NCBI RefSeq assembly: GCF_000972845.2
Contig: NC_040029.1
Span: 4,887,811-4,951,810 of the forward strand
Direction of reading: 5' to 3'
From: Larimichthys crocea
Lineage: Eukaryota; Chordata; Actinopteri; Sciaenidae
Length of the DNA: 64,000 bases
The translations under genes and the position numbers were made by a program. The notes beneath the pieces were generated by a model. It saw only the letters and a list, made by a program, of their open reading frames with translations. It was not told the DNA's origin and did no database searches. This document shows positions 24,691-38,836 of the stretch, in pieces; positions within the stretch are counted from its first letter, which is position 1; each line of letters begins with the position of its first letter.

Positions 24691-27600
24691 AAGTGGGGGA
24701 AAAAAGAATGAAAAGCCATGTCTCCTGTGGAAAATGATAAATCTCTCTCAGAGGCATGTGTCCAGTTTCCAGAACCAGTTGGCTACAATAACATCACAGC
24801 TAAGCCAGTCTCAACAAGGATAATGAAAGTCCCAATAGCATTTTGAGTGCATGAGACAATAACCTCAATTCAATTAAATGAAGGAGTTTAACTGTGCAAC
24901 CATTTGCTGATTACACAAGATCATATATTTCTTTTTCTTTCACTTAAAGAGCTGATGCAAACCGCCTTTTAGTAGTGTCAGCTTTAAGTTGCTTTTAACT
25001 TTTCGGGCAAAGAAGCACAGAGCAGCAGGAACCAGCAGATGTTTTCATATACACTTTGGTGCTTTGGGCTGAAACGAGTATTTTATTTACCAACTGATGA
25101 TATTTAAATTGTGAATAAATAATTATATCTTGGGGTGGAAGTTTAAAGTTTGAGACCGTTGGCTGGGTGGGTAAGAACACTTTCTTTTTAGTCTGAAAAA
25201 CTCCAAACACATATTTATTCTTACTTCAAACAGACTTTAAGACAAAGTCTGATTTCTCGTCTCTGTCTCGGGTTGTACGTGTAGATAATTAGATATAATA
25301 TGCAAAAATAACAAATGCAAGAATGGATAGGAAATTGAATGTCACCAATGATCGCCATCTAACCTTCACAAAGTACAGCTGACAATGTTTGCAAGAAATC
25401 TCATGGCAATCCATCCAATAGATGATTATGATTTATGATTTGTCACTACAAAACAAAAGTGTCCACATTCATTGTTTCACTAGAGGACAGTGAAGGAATA
25501 AATGAATCCTTTGAAGATATTTTAGTCTGAGTGGTGGGACCAAATAAGGTTGAATGGATCAAAGTTATTTATAAAAGAGGATGATTGAATTATGTCTCTT
25601 AATTAAGGGCACCTACATAGAGTAAGACTCCCATGAGATCAGCACATAAAGACATGAATACAATTGTTGCAAAGATTGGAAGATGAGTACCTGTTCTGAG
25701 AAGATGCTCGTCTTAACTCCTTAACTCAAAATACACCTAGCAGATTATGCATCTTTCATATTATGAGCGTAGAATGAGTTCATTCCTGACCTTTGGTAAC
25801 ACGATATGCACCAAAATAACCTCAACTCAGCTACTGACTTTCTCTCTTTCCTTCTTTCTTTCTTCCGTGAACGGAAGCTGGTGTAGGTTTCATTACGGGG
25901 TTTCGGTTTCATCACTGGACCCGAATGGAGAATCTCACATGGCAACAGGTGGTTGTATGTGGGGTGAAACCGTAAGCCTCGACCTTTCTCTGACCATTTG
26001 CAGAAAATTTTGCATCCATGTAGGACCCCTAAGAAACTGATTGAGTAACTAGTGCTTTTTAAATTCTTTAATAGCATCGTAAGGGTTAAAAATCAGTATG
26101 TGGGCATGTTTGCTTGATTGACAGGCGTCTCAGACTGTGTTGTTTACCCCGACGGAGCTTCACCCACTATCTGGATTATTTGGGGAGTTCCAGCAGAGAT
26201 AGTGAGAACAAATAAACCCAAATCCAAACCTCTCTTCAGTCTGTAGCACAAACCTTTTCTTGAACCACCCTCTGATATCTCTGACGACAAGATAATGAAG
26301 GCTGAAAACTGGCTTTGGGTCAGATTTATCCACACAAACCAAACTGATGAAATGAAACCCAACACAAGCGCACGAATGAGTCATTTTACTGCCAGCACAA
26401 GTGTGTCTGGATAGGAATTCATATGGCTAAATCACACAGATTAACCCGTTTGCCCACAGTCTGCTTAAGGAAAGCAATTTGGACCCCCCCTGGTGACAGT
26501 GGTTAGGATTTGAATGACCTAAGCGGTTCCAACAGGCCCCCCTTACAACATGATCAGCGGCTAAGTCAAGCTCCACCGGGGAGCATAAGACCTGCTGATG
26601 AGGGCAGGCATGCCTAATCATCCGCTTCAGTGCGAGTGGAGGGAAAAAAAATGCTTTTGAGTGATGACTTTTTCATACCCCATAAAGATTACAGAGGATA
26701 TTGAGCTGGTTTTCACGTCTGTATCTTCTCTCCCTCATGCCAATGCACATGTAAGGAGATAATCTTGAGATGTGAAGTGAGGGAAGTGGTACAGTAGGAT
26801 AATCTTACAAGCCACCCAGGAGAAAGCCCTTTGGTCTTTTATTTGTGTTATCTTACTCAGATTATGCACGTGCATCCAATTTTTTATTTTCTATTTTTGC
26901 TGAAAGGGTTACTCACCAACACGGCCCTCTTGTGCCTCACATCGCTTTGATGCTGCTGCTCTGATGCGCTACAAACAATGCTACAAGATCATGAGTGATC
27001 ACTATGGTGGGGAACAGACAATGTAGAGTGTAGCTCGGCTCCCATGAGACATTTCAAAGCAGCGTTTGTGCTTTTTGTGCAGGGTTGCAGCTGTCTCAAT
27101 ATCTCCCCAGAGCTCAAAGATCAGTCTATAGGTTCCATGCCAACCACCGGCACTTTTTAATGCTTTCATCCTTTCGTTTTGTGCGATGGAACATATTATG
27201 AAAGGCCTGTTGTGTCTTACATGACTTCAGCCCAGAGGTGAGTGTGGCATTTGCTTTCGTTTTATTACCAGTGGACCAGCTGTGTCAGGCTGATGTAGTT
27301 TAAACTTTTTGTAAAAACCTGGGTAAAGTTGGGAAAAAAATGTATGTATATTTATATATATGTCTGCAGAGCATGCAGGTGACCCAGTTTGCATGTAGCT
27401 CTATATAAACACAGCTTTATAATGTTTCTCCACCTAAATAACAAGCGGTGGCTCCAGCATTCCAGGAAAACGTGACAAAAGTGCAATGCACACTTTAGAA
27501 GTGTGTAACTTAAACACTGGAGAGATGAAAAATTGAGAACATCGGATATGTGTGAATTCAAATACGCATTCGTGTGCAATTCCTTTGAGATTTTCTGATA

Positions 27601-30600
27601 ATTTGGTTAAAACGTGCACTACATTTGGATGAAAAGTTGATTAAAACATAACTTTGCCAGACAAATGCACACGGATCATCACTATCATCACTCTTTCCTT
27701 TTAATACAGTAGCGTGCTGCACCTGGAGGTCACGCACAGACACCCGCACCTAGAAGACGGGTGAATGTGCTCGTCTTGGTTGTATATTGAAGAGTTTGTG
27801 AATGAATTTCGGTACTTAAACGTGCCCCTAAGAACATCACAGGTAGTTTGTCTATTAGGGATGATTGTGCCGTGAACCCACGGTGGCAGCGAGACATGCT
27901 AAGTGCCTATAGTCAGAAATAACAATATCATGATCCCATCCAGGAATACTAAGCAAGTAAACCAAGCGGGTGTGCTTTGCTTGACTTTGTTCTAATGCAT
28001 AAGAGAAACTGCCAGTCTCTCAGGAGAAACTTACAAGTAGAATGCAAGGAAAGTGCAATTTAATTACATCTTGTTAAGTGACTTTCAGGTGTCACAGTTC
28101 ACTACCTCATCGCTTCAAGGTGCATATTGGCCCACGTTCAGCAGCAGGAGTGTGGTGTATAAACCTCCAAAGTACTGCACATCAAAGAGATTAATTATTG
28201 CGATCAATATGATCTCCAAAGTGGGTTTATTTCAGTGCCTGCGCAAAAAACAGATTACAGCTGCGTACTGTATACAGTTGGAAAGTGAAGCAAACAGGTC
28301 AAGGCTGCGTTTTTTTGTGCGCGCGTCAGCAGCTTTTCTCTCTGCTGAGTCTCCACAGGCAGGGGGTCAGCTCTGTACCAGGAGGGAATCACTGACACAA
28401 ATGCACCGTATGTTGACCCATTTAGGCCATCTGTACAGAAAAAGGTTAAAAAATAAAAATGAAAAAGGCACATTACTGGTATTTGGAGGTGATCATCGTT
28501 ACTACTGCCTCTCCCCGATGAAATCGCTTCATTCAACAACATTAAAAATGTTCACACCCCATCACCCTTAACTGCTACATTCTCCTCCCCTTACGCTATC
28601 TTGCATGATACCATTTTTTAAAATGCTCTGCTATGGTAAACATAGATTACAAGCTAAGCAATTTACAGCCGCAGAGGTCAAGTTACCGTAACCCTAATCT
28701 CGTCACTAATGGTACAAATGTAAACAAGCCAGCAGCTGGTACCTTTTTCATTTGTAGTTTTACTGTCAGGATTCAACTCCCCACGTGCAAATGTTCCACC
28801 AGAACAAGTCCTAGGGAGACAGTAAAGAGAGAACATGGTGGTGACAGGTGGCGTTTTCTTATGAAACTTTTATTTTTAAAAGTTTTATTCCCCTGGATTT
28901 TAAAGAGAAGTTTTCAGTTTATTGTTCCCTCCCTTACAGTAAAAGTTAAAAAGCGTGCACATAACATGAAAAAACATGCTTCACCACACACATTTGTTCC
29001 TTTTTCTGTCTTCGGGGCATGAAGAAAACAGATACTGATTTGTTATTTTTGCGTGCATTTACAGTAAAACATGGCACGGTTACATTATGAGTCATTTCGT
29101 AAACATTTCAAAGCCCTGTTTCGGCGTCAATATTGTTTTCTGTTTGAAGAGCGAGTACGTGGGTGGCTGCAGAAGCATCGGAGCGTTGTGGCTTAGGGGG
29201 GCTGCTCGGTGGAACAAAGGAAGTCAAAGGGGAAATCAAATGTTTGCTAATACATTTTTCCGAAGAATTGTGGGAACAAAGAATGAGCTGATTTACATAA
29301 TATGTTCTAACAAGGTAGATGGACTATGATCAGGAACTTGAATCACCACACTCCCTTTGTTTCCTCTACTTATATAACTCAAGAAAATCAGCAGGAGTCT
29401 GAGGGGTATGATAGCCGAGGGATGATACAAAGCGCAGAAGTCGCAATGTCCTCAGGGAGTCGTCATTGTAAGTACATTATCAGGGGACAAATGAGACGAA
29501 TTCCCAGACATTTAAGTGACAATGTTGCCTGTAGCCCATGAAACATGTGCATGGGTGACCTATTTGCTCTTAGCAGTGCAATATATCTACGCTTATTGTG
29601 TTACTTTGAAAACCAATTTAATCCAATGACACAATATTTTGTGATAATACGAAAGCCCGGAGGTTTCCACAGATGATTCTTCAATTCAAAGCCACTTTCG
29701 ACATATAAATACCCATTGCGCTCCACTACTAAAACAAGAGCGAGACAAACAAACCCCCCAGGTTAGCCGACTTGGCCAAAAATGAAAGTAAAGCTATCCG
29801 TTATGAACCCAACGCAGATCATCTCTGAACTACTTACCGGGAATGTGTTACACCCTGAAGGATGGAGCCTTTGTTTAGGTGCCAGATGATTTTATTTCAT
29901 ACTCTAAATATAAGAGAAAAGACAGTCATGGATAAACACCGGCTTGTTTTGCATCCACGTGACCTGACTTGTGTTTATATGACTGGGCAACGTCCGTCTA
30001 AAATGGTATTATAGTCCAAAATAATTATTTTACATTGTGAATATTCAGACATCTTGTGCATCATTTATTTTTTTACATATATATATATATATATATATAT
30101 ATTCTCAAATAGTTGACCACGCTTGATCTTTACACCACCAATTCAGTGGTCCATGTTTTATTCATTTGTTGTTTGTTGATTTATGTTTTTTTAATGGCGA
30201 ATTAATCTGAACTTTGAAACTCTGGAGCTTGAAATTCAACCTGACATATTCGGTAGCTATGGAAACTCCAGAATCTGAAACACATTTCTGTGGGTTTTGA
30301 ACAGTGTGTGGCCGTATACAAGAGTGAGTTGAGCAGATCGGTGAGCTTTACTTTGATACGGATAGGAATCTGAAGCTTCATTACTGCCATAATAGAGCAA
30401 GATGGTGTGTGTTTGCTTTTTTCAAAGAAAACTTGTGTGTTTTGTCCTGACCTCTCCGTGTCCTGGATGTTTTGGCACTGTTGCTCTCTCCTCATGTTCC
30501 AGGGCATTTTTTTTCTTTCCCCTACCACTGTAATTCAACACTACAACAGAAACTGGCATTTACACTCTGTCTCTCCGCGCCCAGTCTGCTGTGGCTTTTT

Positions 30601-31735
30601 AACTTGCCATATTCAGTATGCATCTGCCTCCTCCCAGAGCCTTCATAACCTCGGGTGATGCCTCAGGGCTTTGGAACATACATAGGGGGAAGGGTAAGGA
30701 TGTCATGACCGCTTACTTCTCTGTGCCAACTTCTTGTGCCCAGCTCCCTCGACCCATCGACCGCCTTAATTATCCTATATATGCCGTGCTAACAGTAGGC
30801 AGTGAGACTCAGCTGTGAGGGGCAAACAAGCGAGCTGACCTGGAAGATGAAGAACGCCTGTAATCCAGCGAACCCGGAGGGTTTAAAGGGCACTATATAG
30901 GGGAGCGTCTGGCAGTAATAATGCTCCCATCGTATGCGAGCCTTCACATATCAGACAGTAGTCGTACTGGAGATTTGCTATTTGCCAAAGACTTTTTTCT
31001 AAATCCAGATATTATAATATTAAGTGAAGGACTCAAAGGACACTTAAAGACCTGTGAGCATCCCCGTGGCTCTCATTCTCATTAGATTTGGGACTGAATA
31101 CTTGCAATGCTCTGTTTTTTAACGGGGCTATTTCCTACTGCTCCCTCCTGCGAGCGTGCGCGGTAATTTAATTAAGTCCATTGGCTTTTCTAAAGGGCAA
31201 CCGCTAGAACCAACACAATTAATAAAATGGGTGACTCCTCTGCTCTTTGTTGCTCTTTGTTCCCCTTTTCCTCATTTGAGCGGCTCAGCACAGTCCCCTC
31301 GCGGGCTCTGTCTTGATTTGCATTTCGGAAAAAGTCAAATACGGCCCCTCTCTGCTGTAATTATTCATCAACTTTTAAGCACAAAAATAAATAGCACGCA
31401 AAAAATCCAACAAACCCTGTTGTTGTTGCTTCCGCCCCTCTAGGGGCGGGCACCAGTCGTAGGCAGCTGATGCAGCACACACCTGAAGCTCATCTGGGTA
31501 TTACTCCTTCTTCTGAAATACACCGGTTCTCCACTCACTCTTCACCAGATCTTTACAGTTTTTCCTGTGGTAACTAGTCAGGCTCCTTTTCCCACTGATT
31601 CCTACTCACAGTGTCTTCTTAGTACTCCTGTGTTTTTTTACCTCCCCGTGTTTCCTGCCTCGTTTTTTTTTTACCCTGTACTTCCCGTTTTTTCACCTAC
31701 CCCTGCCAGCTTGGACCTGCTCCTTACTCAGTCTA
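24691..31735. other. Noncoding stretch
   Basis: ORFs of up to 172 codons occur (for example 28053-28571), but none shows splice context, domain motifs or coherent composition. A block around 30830-31410 has several TAATTA-type motifs and unusually even composition, and could be regulatory DNA. Nothing else was identified. Confidence 0.5.
30077..30102. repeat. (AT)13 microsatellite
   Basis: This is a perfect AT dinucleotide tract of 26 bases and is self-complementary. Confidence 0.95.
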
Positions 31736-32126
31736 CGTTTACACATAGCTGGGTATGTTGAGAAACGAATATTTCCCTCCCTCCGTTTTCCAAAATAACA
31801 TCATGCACATAGCATCGTTTTCAAAAAAGTTTTCGTTTACACCAACCCGCATAAATACGCCATCGGGCGCCATCATAACTACGCCAAGCCTATGGGCGGC
31901 TGCTTCCACGATCATCGTCATAGCAAAAAGTAAACACTGGTCGCACTTTTGGTGCATCAGCTGTCTAAAACTCTGTTTATCTCAATTTACACGCAAAACC
32001 GTAGTTTTTCAGAATCTCCACTCTAGCCAGAGTTTTTAGAAAGATTTGTTTTCGGAGGCGAATTCACCGTTTGCGTGTAAAAGATAGGTACAAACGAAGG
32101 GAAATGTCTCCGTGTACGTGTCAACG
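31736..32126. mobile_element. Non-autonomous DNA transposon-like element with degenerate TIRs
   Basis: The left end reads cgtttacacatagc and the reverse complement of the right end reads cgttgacacgtaca, giving imperfect terminal inverted repeats about 390 bases apart. The interior has repeated 'cgttttc' and 'gtttacac' motifs typical of a common fish MITE family that I recognise by pattern only. Target-site duplications are unclear. It contains no transposase frame. The 94- and 72-codon ORFs over it are not genes. Confidence 0.6.
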
Positions 32127-34977
32127 GGGCCTCAGGCCCTCACCTCACCGTCGTCCTTTCCCCCTCTTTCCTTTCCCCCTCCTCACTTCCCACAGACCCA
32201 GTCATCGGGCCACATAGATCCCCTGATCTTCAGCCTAAATCTGTTTTTTTATGAGTGAACTCTGACAAAAACACAAACAATTTTTCAAAAGTTTTGACAA
32301 AATCTTTGAGGAATTTATAGAAGTGCACGAGTCATAAAACTGAACTTCTATGTTACATTTTTGAAAATATATGGAAAAAAATGCTAATCTGTTTGAATAC
32401 ATGCCTCTAAAGCTTGGATCAAATTTTTTTTGGCTCCCTGACAAACGTTGGCGTAAATGCTGGCATGTCAGATTGTGGCTCCGACACATCCACGGTCCTC
32501 GGGGAGTCTTCTTATCCTTCTCAAATGTCAGTGTTTAACTGATGATGTCGCTCCCAAAATGGTCGCTTCTCTTTGGGATTTCTCTCTAAAACCGAGGCTT
32601 ATTAGCAGGCTGGCTGCGGCTCCATAGATGGATCAGGGGTCCCATAGGACAGTTCAAAGTGTAACGAGGTTAATTAGGAAGAATCACGACCTAGACTAAA
32701 GAAAACCGCTCATCATATACGGGATAAAATGTGTGGGTAATTTATAACTTGTTAATTTAGGACTTTGGATGAATAAAACTACATTGTTTGACTTATATAA
32801 GTCCTTTGTCTAAAGTAGGGTTTGACTGAAATGGGTTTTTCAAGGGCAGGGGCAATATATTTTTGTGATTTATTTTGTACTTTAACTATATATATGATCA
32901 AATGACAAATAGCAGTTGGTGCTTTGATTAATCTGCATGTTATCCATCATATCAGGCATGAATTTTCTTTACACTGGAACAATATGTGAAGGCATGTTTG
33001 GAAATAATCCAATGCAAACCAAGGCCACGCTTCATCCCGAGGCCCACATACGATTAAGAGTTCTGATATTCTCTGCCAAGGCTGAACCACTGTCCAACAA
33101 GAGACATCATTCATGTCATGTGAAGTGAAATTTGGAGCCTGACCTGCAATGAGGACAAAAATGTGGAAATTCCAGGACTGGATCTTCGTGAAAATTTGGC
33201 CAACGATCAAACCACCAAACTGCATGGAAATATGCGGTTAAGCTTTGGGGAAATCATGCAGATGGTCAGACAGACAAATCAACAAGGTTGAAAAAAAAAT
33301 CTAGGCTGCTCATTTATTCAACATAATCCAGCCAGAAATCCCTGCACACACAAGTCCATGAGGATGGTTTGAGGATACATTGCTCATGCAGTCACTGGTA
33401 GAAGGTCAGCGTCTAGAGGTCTTGCTCCCCACGGCGGGGAAGAGAAAGGGTTTAAGGTCACACACAGAACAAACACCCACACTGGAGAGAGAATAAGTGA
33501 GTGTGTATGTTGGTGGTTCGTGTATGTGGGCAGCTATTGACGCAGATCGATTTTTAATCTGTGGTCAGTCCTGTTCACCTTCTTGCTTTTTCCGCCGTCA
33601 TGACTATGCATGCTTCACATGTGTGGCACCGTTGACATGTTGAGTGGATTACTGATCTTTCCAAACTATACTATACTAACATCTGTTTTCCATTGCATGT
33701 CTTGAATTATGTATCTCCTCACCTGCTTTTGTTGTAGCACCGCTTCACAAACATACAGGACATGTGCCACGCGTGTGTGTGTTTCTGTATGTCTGTGAAT
33801 TTTTAATGTCGTTGGGTTGACTTCATTTGAACGATTCGAAATGACAGCAGTCGTCCCCTTTAAACTCATCAGATTAATTAATTTCTGTTACAAAATTAGA
33901 ATATTTTATTATTGTATTCTCCTTTTTTGATTTTTTAAATTGTAATATATTATATAATTGCCATGATGCATCTTCTTACCCCAGCTGCACCGAACCATCG
34001 AGCCTTTGTTGCTGTAGTAAGTCAAAAACCCTGATGGTTTTCTGTAATCCCATAGCATAAAATAGCATTTCTATATTTGCTTCATCATCTGCCTCTAAAT
34101 TCCCAATTGAGATCATGTTGAGAGCTTTTCAAATTTTCACCGCAGCCAGCATCCACTTCCCTTCATGTATATTTCATGCCCTCTGATTCTTGTACTGTAT
34201 TTCTACATCTGTACAAGTCTATATTTTTACTTTTACCAAGCAGTTCTTCTGAACAATGCAGCCTTTTGGCTCTCAAGAAGCATTAAGGTCTGTCAGATGA
34301 ATCGGAAAAATCACGCTTCGAGAGGGAATGAAAGGCTCTCAAAAGCCACATGAAATCTTAAACACTTTTTCAGCACTATTTTCTTTTTTCTTTTCTCTCT
34401 CTCTCTTTTCATTTGCCGAGCAGCACTTGCATTGACAGAAAACTTAAAGGTTTCACTCGGTGGGCGTGCAACGATTGTGTTCTGTTTGTGTTGCTTGCTT
34501 GACGTGAGACATGTTGACTGTCAATCAGGCGAAAAGTGTGAACACAGTTTAGAGAGAGTGTTGAATAAGTTTGGATATGTTTGTGGTGTGGAATGTCTTT
34601 GTGGTTGAATTGTCTTTAAAACTCAGTCACACGGGGGAATGTAATTTGAAGTCGTTTTTTTCTTCCCCCTCTTTTAAAAAAGGCACATTAAGCATACTGA
34701 GAGCCAAGTCTACTCATGTGCAAACCTTCCACTTGCAGAGATAAAAACCCACTTCACCGTCACATTATTCTCCACCTGAATTTCCACACTCCTCTGCTTT
34801 TGAAAAAGTAAATTTGGGTTGAGTGGTGTCTCACCCACTTTGTTTCGGCTCAGTGGACTTTCAGGTGGTTCATTTTCTTTTGTCCTGACTCTGTTTGCAA
34901 TTAGGGTCTTTGGACTGTTAAAGTTTGTGCTGCCCAATTTTAAATGAACCACAACTTGTAAAAAGTAACATGAGCTA

Positions 34978-35040
34978 AATAGCTCAGTTGGTAGACAAAG
35001 CAAACATATTTCCAATGCCTGTAACTTCAATTTCCAATCA
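34978..35040 (+). repeat. Degenerate tRNA-derived SINE head
   Basis: The motif tagctcagttgg (34980-34991) matches the RNA polymerase III A box perfectly. About 44 bases later, cttcaattt (around 35025) resembles a mutated B box. The spacing suits a tRNA-derived SINE promoter. No cloverleaf folds, so it is not a functional tRNA gene. Confidence 0.35.
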
Positions 35041-36153
35041 CAGAGGCTTGTAAAATTAGAACACATGAGGAAATAGCCTCATGGTTCATTTTATTGCAGT
35101 AAGTTGAGTCTTTTAAAGCCTCCCTCAGAACTGTTTTTTGTTCATTTTCCATAATGCCATTATTAATAATATGTGGCTCTTTAGCTGCTAAATGCTCAAC
35201 AGGGTTTACCAGGTAGTTGCTAACTTTATCTGGGCAGGTTGCATTCACTGCTGCCTGTTTCAGTTGTAAGCAAATTTGGTGAGCGCCGAGGATGAGGCAA
35301 AACAGTTTGATGAAAGGAAAAAGATCTCTGAAACAAAGGGGAGCTGCCAGGTCAGGTGACATTTAACATTACACACACTCATCTGATCCACTGTTAAAGG
35401 TCCAGTGTGTAATTTCTTTGAAGCATCCTGAAGGTAGCATACGTAGTGAAAATGCTCCGAACTTTTCTTGAACTGGAGTCACCTTGTCCGCTTTTAGCAG
35501 TTGAATTTGAAATCATCCCTTGTGGGTCATTCAGTAGGGCAATTTATGCAAACCTGTTATACAATTAGTTCCACCACAAAGTGTGTGAAAATCATCTTTC
35601 AAGTGATGATTTAATGAGCTTATATTGCTGTTGCCTCTGATACGGAAATGTCTTTGGCAGATGGTGCACCCAAATACTTTCTCCAGGCGTTCATGTTCTG
35701 TACAATATGCTGTTTTCACCTCTGAAGATGACGCACGCATACAAGGTCACGTTGGCAAGCGTAGGCTGCATGCCACAGGACAGAGGCGGGCAGATGCAGC
35801 CCGTTTGAAGTAAATGCTCAACTGGAGTAAATGTGGAATTGATGTTCAGATCGCCTTGTAAAGAGGCAAAAACATCTGTTTGTTACACTAACCAGCAAAA
35901 TATTACGCTCCGAGGCATGTGGACCCACAGCACAGAGGATGTCATGCAAAGCTTTTCCTGTCAAACACCGCGAGAAAACCAACCTGCGAAAGATCAAGAA
36001 AGTGACAAACAAATTACGGATCAGCTGAAAGGTAAAATCTTTGAATGAAACCACCTATCAGTAATCAGACCAGGTTTTATACTCATGGGGACATAATCCA
36101 GTTTTGGGACTGATCCTAATATGGGATTGAGATCTTTCTCTGGGTGAGCCTCA

Positions 36154-36172
36154 AACACACACACACACACAC
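36154..36172. repeat. (AC)n microsatellite
   Basis: This is a perfect AC tract of about 19 bases in noncoding DNA. Confidence 0.9.
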
Positions 36173-38750
36173 CATGTTAGTCACTTTTTCCACTGAATTT
36201 CCAGGAGCCTGTGGCTATCTTAAGCAATTTTCTGGCAAGTCTAAAGCCAAAGAATCTTCTTGTCCTCCAACTTTCCAGTAGTCATTTTCTGTCTGTGCAC
36301 AGAGTCTTAAACATGAGGGGAATATCACTACATTTCAGTTGTCAGTTTTTGGCAAAGCTCTATCTCTTACTCATGAATCCGGAACAGATACTTCCCAGTA
36401 AATTTGGTAGACTTGTCACAAGACGTGACCAGTATGATAAGTATGAAATGACTTTTCAGTTTTGTGGCTGCCATTTACATGACTAGAGTTTTCCTGTCTG
36501 ATACAATGGTTCAAACACTGGGAGGTGGATAAAATGTGTTTGTAGCCATGTTAATGGCAAGACATTCATTGTCCGTCAAGCACCATCATAGGGTCAAACT
36601 TTTAATGTTTCCAGTACCTTGATTTATGGTATACCCAAAAAACAAATGATATTAGCACTTATGACTTGCGTAAACTACCTTTACCTTTATTACTGCTAAC
36701 TACAACAGCCTACAGGACAAAGGAATGGCTCACTCTTCGCCCCATTTCATCAACATAAACTCAGCCATTGTCAATGATTTTTAACTGTTTAGAGATTGTT
36801 GTGGGTTCCTGAGAAAAGGGTTACCTTTTAGAAATGCCTAAGGGGATACCTAAATAGCAAACAAAGATCAATAGTTTCCCTGGCAACATCCTAAGAAAAT
36901 CCTTCTGTTGATTTTATGCAACAACAGAAAGTTTAAGGACAATTAGCCTATGTGGTTTCAGCCGAGCAACCATTGGTGTTTCATGCTAATTAGTAATTAT
37001 TTGCATTCTAGACCCTAAATTAGGATGGACATAGTAAATATTATATATCCACTAAGAATAAGCATGTCAGCTTTGTCATTTACAGCATTCTGGTATGGTG
37101 ACGTTAGCATTTACCGTTGCCTAAAGCCTTGAGAGCCTCTCGCCTGGCTCTTATTTTGTTTCCCCCAGGCTGACAAAATGTGTTTATTCCAAAATAGTCT
37201 GAATGCATTCAATACAGCCACGTAATTATGGTCTGATGTGTTTTATCAGGACTCAAAGTAAGCAGTAAAAATATGTTGTCTGCGTAATGTTTTAGCTTCG
37301 TAAAGCGCAGGGAAACTTTCACTGTAATTCTATCCAAGATGGGTTTTCTCAGCATGTATAATTTAGCTAAGTAAAAGCTTGAAGTATCACAGAAAAATAC
37401 AAATTTGCATGAAATTGCACACTATGTGGGAGTCCACAAAGATCCTTCTCATTCATTGTTAGTACTTTCAACAGATACAGAATGACACAGCAAACCAAGG
37501 TCCTGGGAAAAGGCATGCCGGACACAAATTGTTGACAGATGTGACTTAAAATTGGTGGGTTTAGCCTCTAGAGCTCAACCAAATGATCATGTTGGATTTC
37601 CATCAGCCATTGACAGACTGAATGTTTGACATATTCAAAGCTACAGCATCGTACAACCGCGGTCACGGTGAAAACAATAAGACAGTTGCACTCTGTCAGG
37701 GGAGCGGAAAGAACTGGACGTTGACGCGCTCATTTCTGACTCGGTGAATGACCACAGATGTGGACCGGCACACCCTGCTCAAACCACACACTGGATATTT
37801 CCACTCACTGTGGGCATGTGGAATTTTAACTGGACTAGTTCAGGCTTAACATTTTTAACATTGATCATATAGCTTTTGCTTTGACTACAATGGCATTCTC
37901 CATCAGCCTTGAACAAACCTTTTAATTCCTTATAAGCGGCATAATTCATGTATGATTGCAGTCCTGCAGCCTCTTTAGAGACCAAGGCTAGCTTTTTTTA
38001 AAGGAAAAAGAAGTGTATGGTTTGATGCTTAATGAAAATAATAATAATAAAAAAAGAAGGTTAGATTAAGCCTTTAAAATTACTTTTAAACTGAATTTAT
38101 GGTTGAATGTATTCTGCCTCTGTGCTATTCAAACACAGACGTCCTCAGCTCCTCCTGCCACAGTCTTGTCTCACTGATACAAGAGGAGCTGTCCTCATAA
38201 CTTGTAATCGTTATGGTGTTGTGCAGAGAATATTAATGTCAAGATGTCAATTCTGAGACGTTTGTAAAATAATACCCTGGCCTTGAAGATGTGCAGCCAT
38301 TACTCACCTATTGAAATCTCTGAGTTCATTTATTGCTTAAAAAGAAGATTGCTATTTTACTTTCAGTTCCAGCTTCACATTACTTGACCTTATCTTTGCA
38401 AATATCCCGCCAAAGCTTCTTGTCACCTACAGTATAGTGTACCCAATAAGAGCATTTTCAGCTTGAGGATTTAGATTCCAGCAGGGTCAGACTCCTTGCC
38501 AGAGAAAAGTGTTTTTTTGTAATGTGTGGTGCATGGCAGCAAAGCAAATTAAAGGCAGGTGACAGGTGTAGTCTGCGCCTTGTATTTCATATTTTAATCA
38601 TATTTAAAAACGAGACCAAAAGACTCGTGCCACCCTAGTGTCATCCTCAGACTGTAATGCCTAATGGAAGACGAATTTAAATCTTTGATGGATGAAAAAT
38701 GAAAGAGATTACCACTAGCGGGGCAAGTGAAAACCGCATACTTTGACTTA

Positions 38751-38836
38751 CCGTATTTTCCGCACTATAAGGCGCACTGCCGGCTTTTGAGAAAATTGAA
38801 GGCTTTTAGGAGTGCCTTATAGTGCAGAAAATACGG
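38751..38836. mobile_element. 86-base MITE with long terminal inverted repeats
   Basis: The left end ccgtattttccgcactata and the reverse complement of the right end ccgtattttctgcactata differ at one of the first 19 positions, and the pairing continues with aaggc. The element is flanked by TA on both sides, consistent with a TA target-site duplication. Almost the whole element is TIR with about 30 bases between. Elements with this end (CCGTATTTTCCGCACTATAAGGCGCAC) are widespread in vertebrate genomes. The TA duplication suggests Tc1/mariner-like mobilisation, which is inference. Confidence 0.8.

Larger units (their letters stand above)
32127..38750. other. Noncoding stretch
   Basis: No supportable exon is seen. 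It contains a tRNA-like SINE trace (34978-35040), a short copy of a 'ggtccagtgtgtaa' repeat start (35399-35412) and a CA tract (36154-36172). The remaining DNA is AT-leaning and featureless to my reading. Confidence 0.5.

Noticed and set aside
23849..24757. 302-codon open frame on the minus strand as one gene
   Set aside because: Most of the frame translates GA-rich and CTC-repeat DNA (Arg and Ser/Leu/Pro runs), which stays open by composition. Only its upstream part has a splice acceptor and was kept as an exon candidate.
28053..28571. 172-codon plus-strand frame
   Set aside because: The composition is random-looking, with no recognisable motif and no exon context.
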